This document shows, piece after piece, positions 60,883 to 64,000 of a stretch of DNA of 64,000 nt. The stretch is from assembly GCF_910596095.1 (NCBI RefSeq), contig NC_056539.1:23613001-23677000 (forward strand), written 5' to 3'. Within the stretch, counting starts at the first letter, position 1. Each line of letters starts with the position of its first letter. The position numbers and the translations under genes are program-made. The notes beneath the pieces were generated by a model. The model worked only from the letters and a program-made list of their open reading frames with translations, was not told the DNA's origin and searched no databases. Origin of the DNA: Thunnus maccoyii. Lineage: Eukaryota; Chordata; Actinopteri; Scombriformes; Scombridae.

Positions 60883-61614
60883 AACACTTATTGATGCTGA
60901 TAGGATTTTATTTTATTCTCGTTTATATTAAGAATAATGTGCTTATTTCCATCTCTGCTCATTGGCTTAAATGTCAGCTTTGGACCAAACCCAGCTGATG
61001 TATTTTTAATTTTAACATCACCAGCAATATTTCTACACAAATCTATTCAACATTATTACAGTCTACACAGCTGCATTTTAACAATACAAAGACAAATCCT
61101 AACCAGTATTAGTGTTGAAATGATTCACTGGCATTCAGTTAATTCAGCAGAAATCATTTCATATCTCCAGGGAGATCATGAGGTGGCACACAGGAGCCGC
61201 CGCCGCTCTTGCAGCAGGTTGCATCAGTCTCGTCAGAGCAAGCCGGTCTGCTGTGTAGAGCGCCCCCTCGGCAGCTCTCAGCATGACTAATGCAAGGTGA
61301 AACCAGTCACATTTCAGTGTGAGGAGACAACTGAGCTCATATTTACCAACAGCCAAGGACATATGTGATGAAGTCAGCTCAGATATCCGTGAGGGTTACT
61401 GATAAAGGAATTTACAGCACAGAATCAGAACGGCCTCAACCTTGGTTGAAAGATAAGTGCTGGTTAATGTGAAACTGGTGATACAGGATACAGGAAAGTG
61501 TACAAACCAGGGGAAGTACAGTTGTTTTCACTTTTATCACTTTCAGCCTTTCATTCTCTCAGAAACGAAATACAAAAGACGTCACAGTAATCAGACAGAC
61601 AAGTGTGTAGTTTA

Positions 61615-64000
61615 AAAGCATTTTATTGCTCTTTTTTTCTTTTTTAGAAAAACAATACAAAATTCTGTAGCAACTGTCATAAATGTTGCCTTGAGTGAAC
61701 TGCAATCATTCACATGGTACAGTAAAGTGCTTATTTTAAATCAAAATATTTTTTTTGTATTTAAAGGATGTATTTATTTCAAATTTCTTCCCATGAACAC
61801 AATGAGCTTGGGGTGATTCAGACAGCGTTAAAATCAGGTGTCAACTCTCCAAAAAAAAAAAAAAAGAAAGCCTAAGCTTGAGGACTGTTATCAACGTAGA
61901 AAGAATCGACATTTCCCCACACCGTGTCCATGAAACGAACTATTTATAAAACATTTGATCAATGTTGCTGGATTGTAAATGCTTTGCCTGTGGGCTACAT
62001 TCAAATTGTGGGGAGGTTGATGGGACTGTCCATTTGAATGAATGACTGAATTTTAACACTTCCTTTACTTCAAAATGACATACAATATAAAAATTGAGAG
62101 GCGTAGGATATCATTTTGTCCCCTTCCCCCCAATAAAAGGCAGTCCAAAAACTACTGCCATTTGACAAAAAGTAGAAATGGTCATGACCAAGAAAACTCG
62201 TATTACACCATTCAGGATATTACAGAGTATGGCCAAAGTCTGTGCGTTTTTGAGTATCCAGCCCTATCAAAAAGTAGGGACTAACTTTTCTGATGCTCAA
62301 AAAAAAAAAAGGGAGAAAAAAGGCAGAATACTGAACTGTATAGGTATTTTCAAAACCCAAAAGATTGCCTTGATCATCAGCTTAATGCTTTTAGATTACT
62401 GATAGCAAAGTAGTTTCCCAAATGGAGAAGAAACAGCTGCATACACAAATTCAAGTAAGTCTTATTATAAGACATAAAACCCCATAACGATGCATCTGTA
62501 GAAAGGTTGTTTTTTTTTTGTTTTTTTTCTTAGAACTATTACAGTGTCCTATTATCAGCATAATGGGTCCTTTCACACCAAGAGAACCATTTCCAGAGTA
62601 CCGTTGCTGCATTGCTGGCAACAGGACATGGACAATCAGAAGATCCCCACTTCTCAGTGATGGATCATGCTCACATGTTCAATGTCATGACTTGAACCCT
62701 CTTTGGTGAAATGGCTACAGTGTTGTGAGACCTCATCACCAGTCCATTACCTGTCAGTTTCAGAATGAGCTTTAACTTAATCTGAACCAAAAAAAAAAAA
62801 AAAAGTTTTGATTATTGCCAACTCTTGCACATAAAAAAATAAAACTTAAAAACTTGCCTTCACTGGGCATGAACGCTCCAGATCAACTACACAAACTCTC
62901 GCCATCTCACCTCATACTCTGAACTTTTTTAAAAACATAAAACATTAAAAAAAACAAAACGTAAGGAAAACATCCGGTGTTTCACCTGAACTCAACAGCA
63001 CCTGCATGAAAATCACCATGTAGAAAGTAAAAGCTTATTATTAACAGCCATACAAAAAAGGAAAAAAAAAATATCAGTGTGGCACATTGACATGGAGTTT
63101 TCAAACATGAAAAAATAAGGTAAACTTAATACAGCTACACGTTTGTGGAAGACTTTTTTTTGTCATTTTTCTTTTTGTGGAATGTTTTTCCTTTTTTTCA
63201 ATGTTTCTTTTTGTTTTTTTTGAGAAATCTCCTCTGCCTCTTATTTGTTATGAAAATTTGTAATGTCATTTTGAAAGGGGTGTCTCATCAAAAACAACAA
63301 TGGTGAACCCTTATAAAGATGATGGTTCAAATAAATGAATCAACAAACGACACTTGGGTCACATTGGCCAAAATGTGCTTTTCAAACCCCGTGAGAGGGG
63401 TTCTAACCTTTACTGCCAAAATATTAAAGGTTAATCTAATGCATAAATTGATTTGTAGAAAAAAAAAAATTACAAAAAAAAAAATAAAAAAAATCACAAG
63501 TTCTGGTTGTGGCAAGGGGACATGTCATGAACTCTTTACATTGAAAGGAACACTGACCCAATTTCACTTGTGTGGCCATTTAACATAATTAGTCTGTACC
63601 AGTATACCAGCTGGCCATTCATCATAACCCAAGTAAAATAGTTTATTCAATACTATTAGACTTGACTGATGTCTCAAACACTGAACGGTGTGGCCACTGA
63701 TAATTTGGCATATATATTCATATAATATCAAACCGTATGAAACGGTGCAATAGTAAATCATGGCTGGCAGGGAACAGACAAACATTCGCTGCTCTAGGAG
63801 CATTAAGTGCATGGCCACCAAGCTGGATGAGTGCGTTTCATCTCTGACCATTTACAGATGAGGCTCAGTTGTGAGGAATTTATCTTAAAATGGAGACCAA
63901 AAAAAAAAAAAAAAAATCTTTGAAGAGTCCCCAGCCACACAATGGACCGCACCAGGCACGGACAGCATTGGCTTACAGCCCTTCCAACCCCTTATACTGA
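61615..64000 (-). other. Probable 3' UTR of a further minus-strand gene
   Basis: A strong polyadenylation arrangement on the minus strand (AATAAA at 61622-61627, then TTGTCTGTCTG) with 2.4 kb of repeat-poor, AT-rich sequence containing many A/T runs upstream of it. No coding exon is seen up to the window edge. By analogy with human 19p13.3 the gene could be klf16, which lies beside REXO1 on the same strand; that is a guess from synteny, not from sequence. Confidence 0.4.
61622..61627 (-). terminator. Polyadenylation signal AATAAA with GU-rich downstream element
   Basis: AATAAA on the minus strand followed about 20 bp later by TTGTCTGTCTG, the usual layout of a vertebrate cleavage site. Confidence 0.55.

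Larger units (their letters stand above)
57741..61614. other. Intergenic region right of rexo1
   Basis: No coding exon was recognised. Contents include a foldback MITE (58383-58547), an intact hAT-like element (59365-59735), another at 60571-60882, and A runs at 58190-58212. A minus-strand AATAAA at 58052-58057 with nearby GTGTC text could be a distal polyadenylation site of the gene to the right. Confidence 0.55.

Noticed and set aside
1..64000. CRISPR arrays, operons, phage or bacterial mobile elements
   Set aside because: Spliced vertebrate genes and teleost transposons throughout; no regularly spaced direct repeats.

Overview
This is a gene-poor, intron- and repeat-rich piece of vertebrate chromosome, almost certainly from a ray-finned (teleost) fish. 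The coding exons are short, carry canonical GT/AG borders and encode recognisably vertebrate proteins. The spacers are full of teleost-type non-autonomous DNA transposons (hAT-like, TTAA-flanked foldback, Tc1-like), LINE tails and CA/ATT microsatellites. There is no bacterial, phage or CRISPR content.

Three protein genes are read, all on the minus strand. (1) csnk1g2 (casein kinase 1 gamma 2): a probable 5' UTR exon with promoter near 26.6-26.74 kb, the first coding exon at 22372-22599 (N-terminus to the catalytic lysine) and the next at 9354-9423; the rest of the kinase lies beyond the left edge. Its two large introns make up most of the first 26 kb. The 4790-8152 stretch is a complete but inactivated BED-finger hAT transposon with 8-bp target duplications. 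(2) A three-exon paired-like homeobox gene of the Dmbx type (coding exons 29128-29622, 30401-30576, 31973-32138; 278 aa) with a lysine at homeodomain position 50 and no recognisable OAR tail. (3) rexo1 (RNA exonuclease 1 / elongin A-binding protein 1), reconstructed in full: 16 coding exons between 57503 and 40812, every splice phase consistent, 1269 codons plus stop, with all five DEDDh exonuclease residues present. The last ~2.4 kb (61.6-64 kb) looks like the 3' UTR of a fourth minus-strand gene whose coding part is outside the window.

The csnk1g2-rexo1 neighbourhood resembles human 19p13.3, where these genes also lie close together; the Dmbx-type gene between them has no counterpart that I know of at the human locus. 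The 32.9-40.4 kb spacer upstream of the homeobox gene holds several GC-balanced, non-repetitive blocks, one with two copies of CAGGATTAGG (a K50-homeodomain-type site), and is the best place to look for enhancers.

I see no evidence for a wholly new molecular system. The items most worth a second look are the divergent Dmbx paralog, a degenerate internal repeat and a seven-copy Y-x-P motif series in the Rexo1 N-terminal region, a 747-bp near-perfect foldback element beside the last rexo1 exon, and several transposon copies with intact target-site duplications. Exon borders were worked out by hand from splice signals and reading phase; UTR limits, enhancer calls and repeat family names are less certain.
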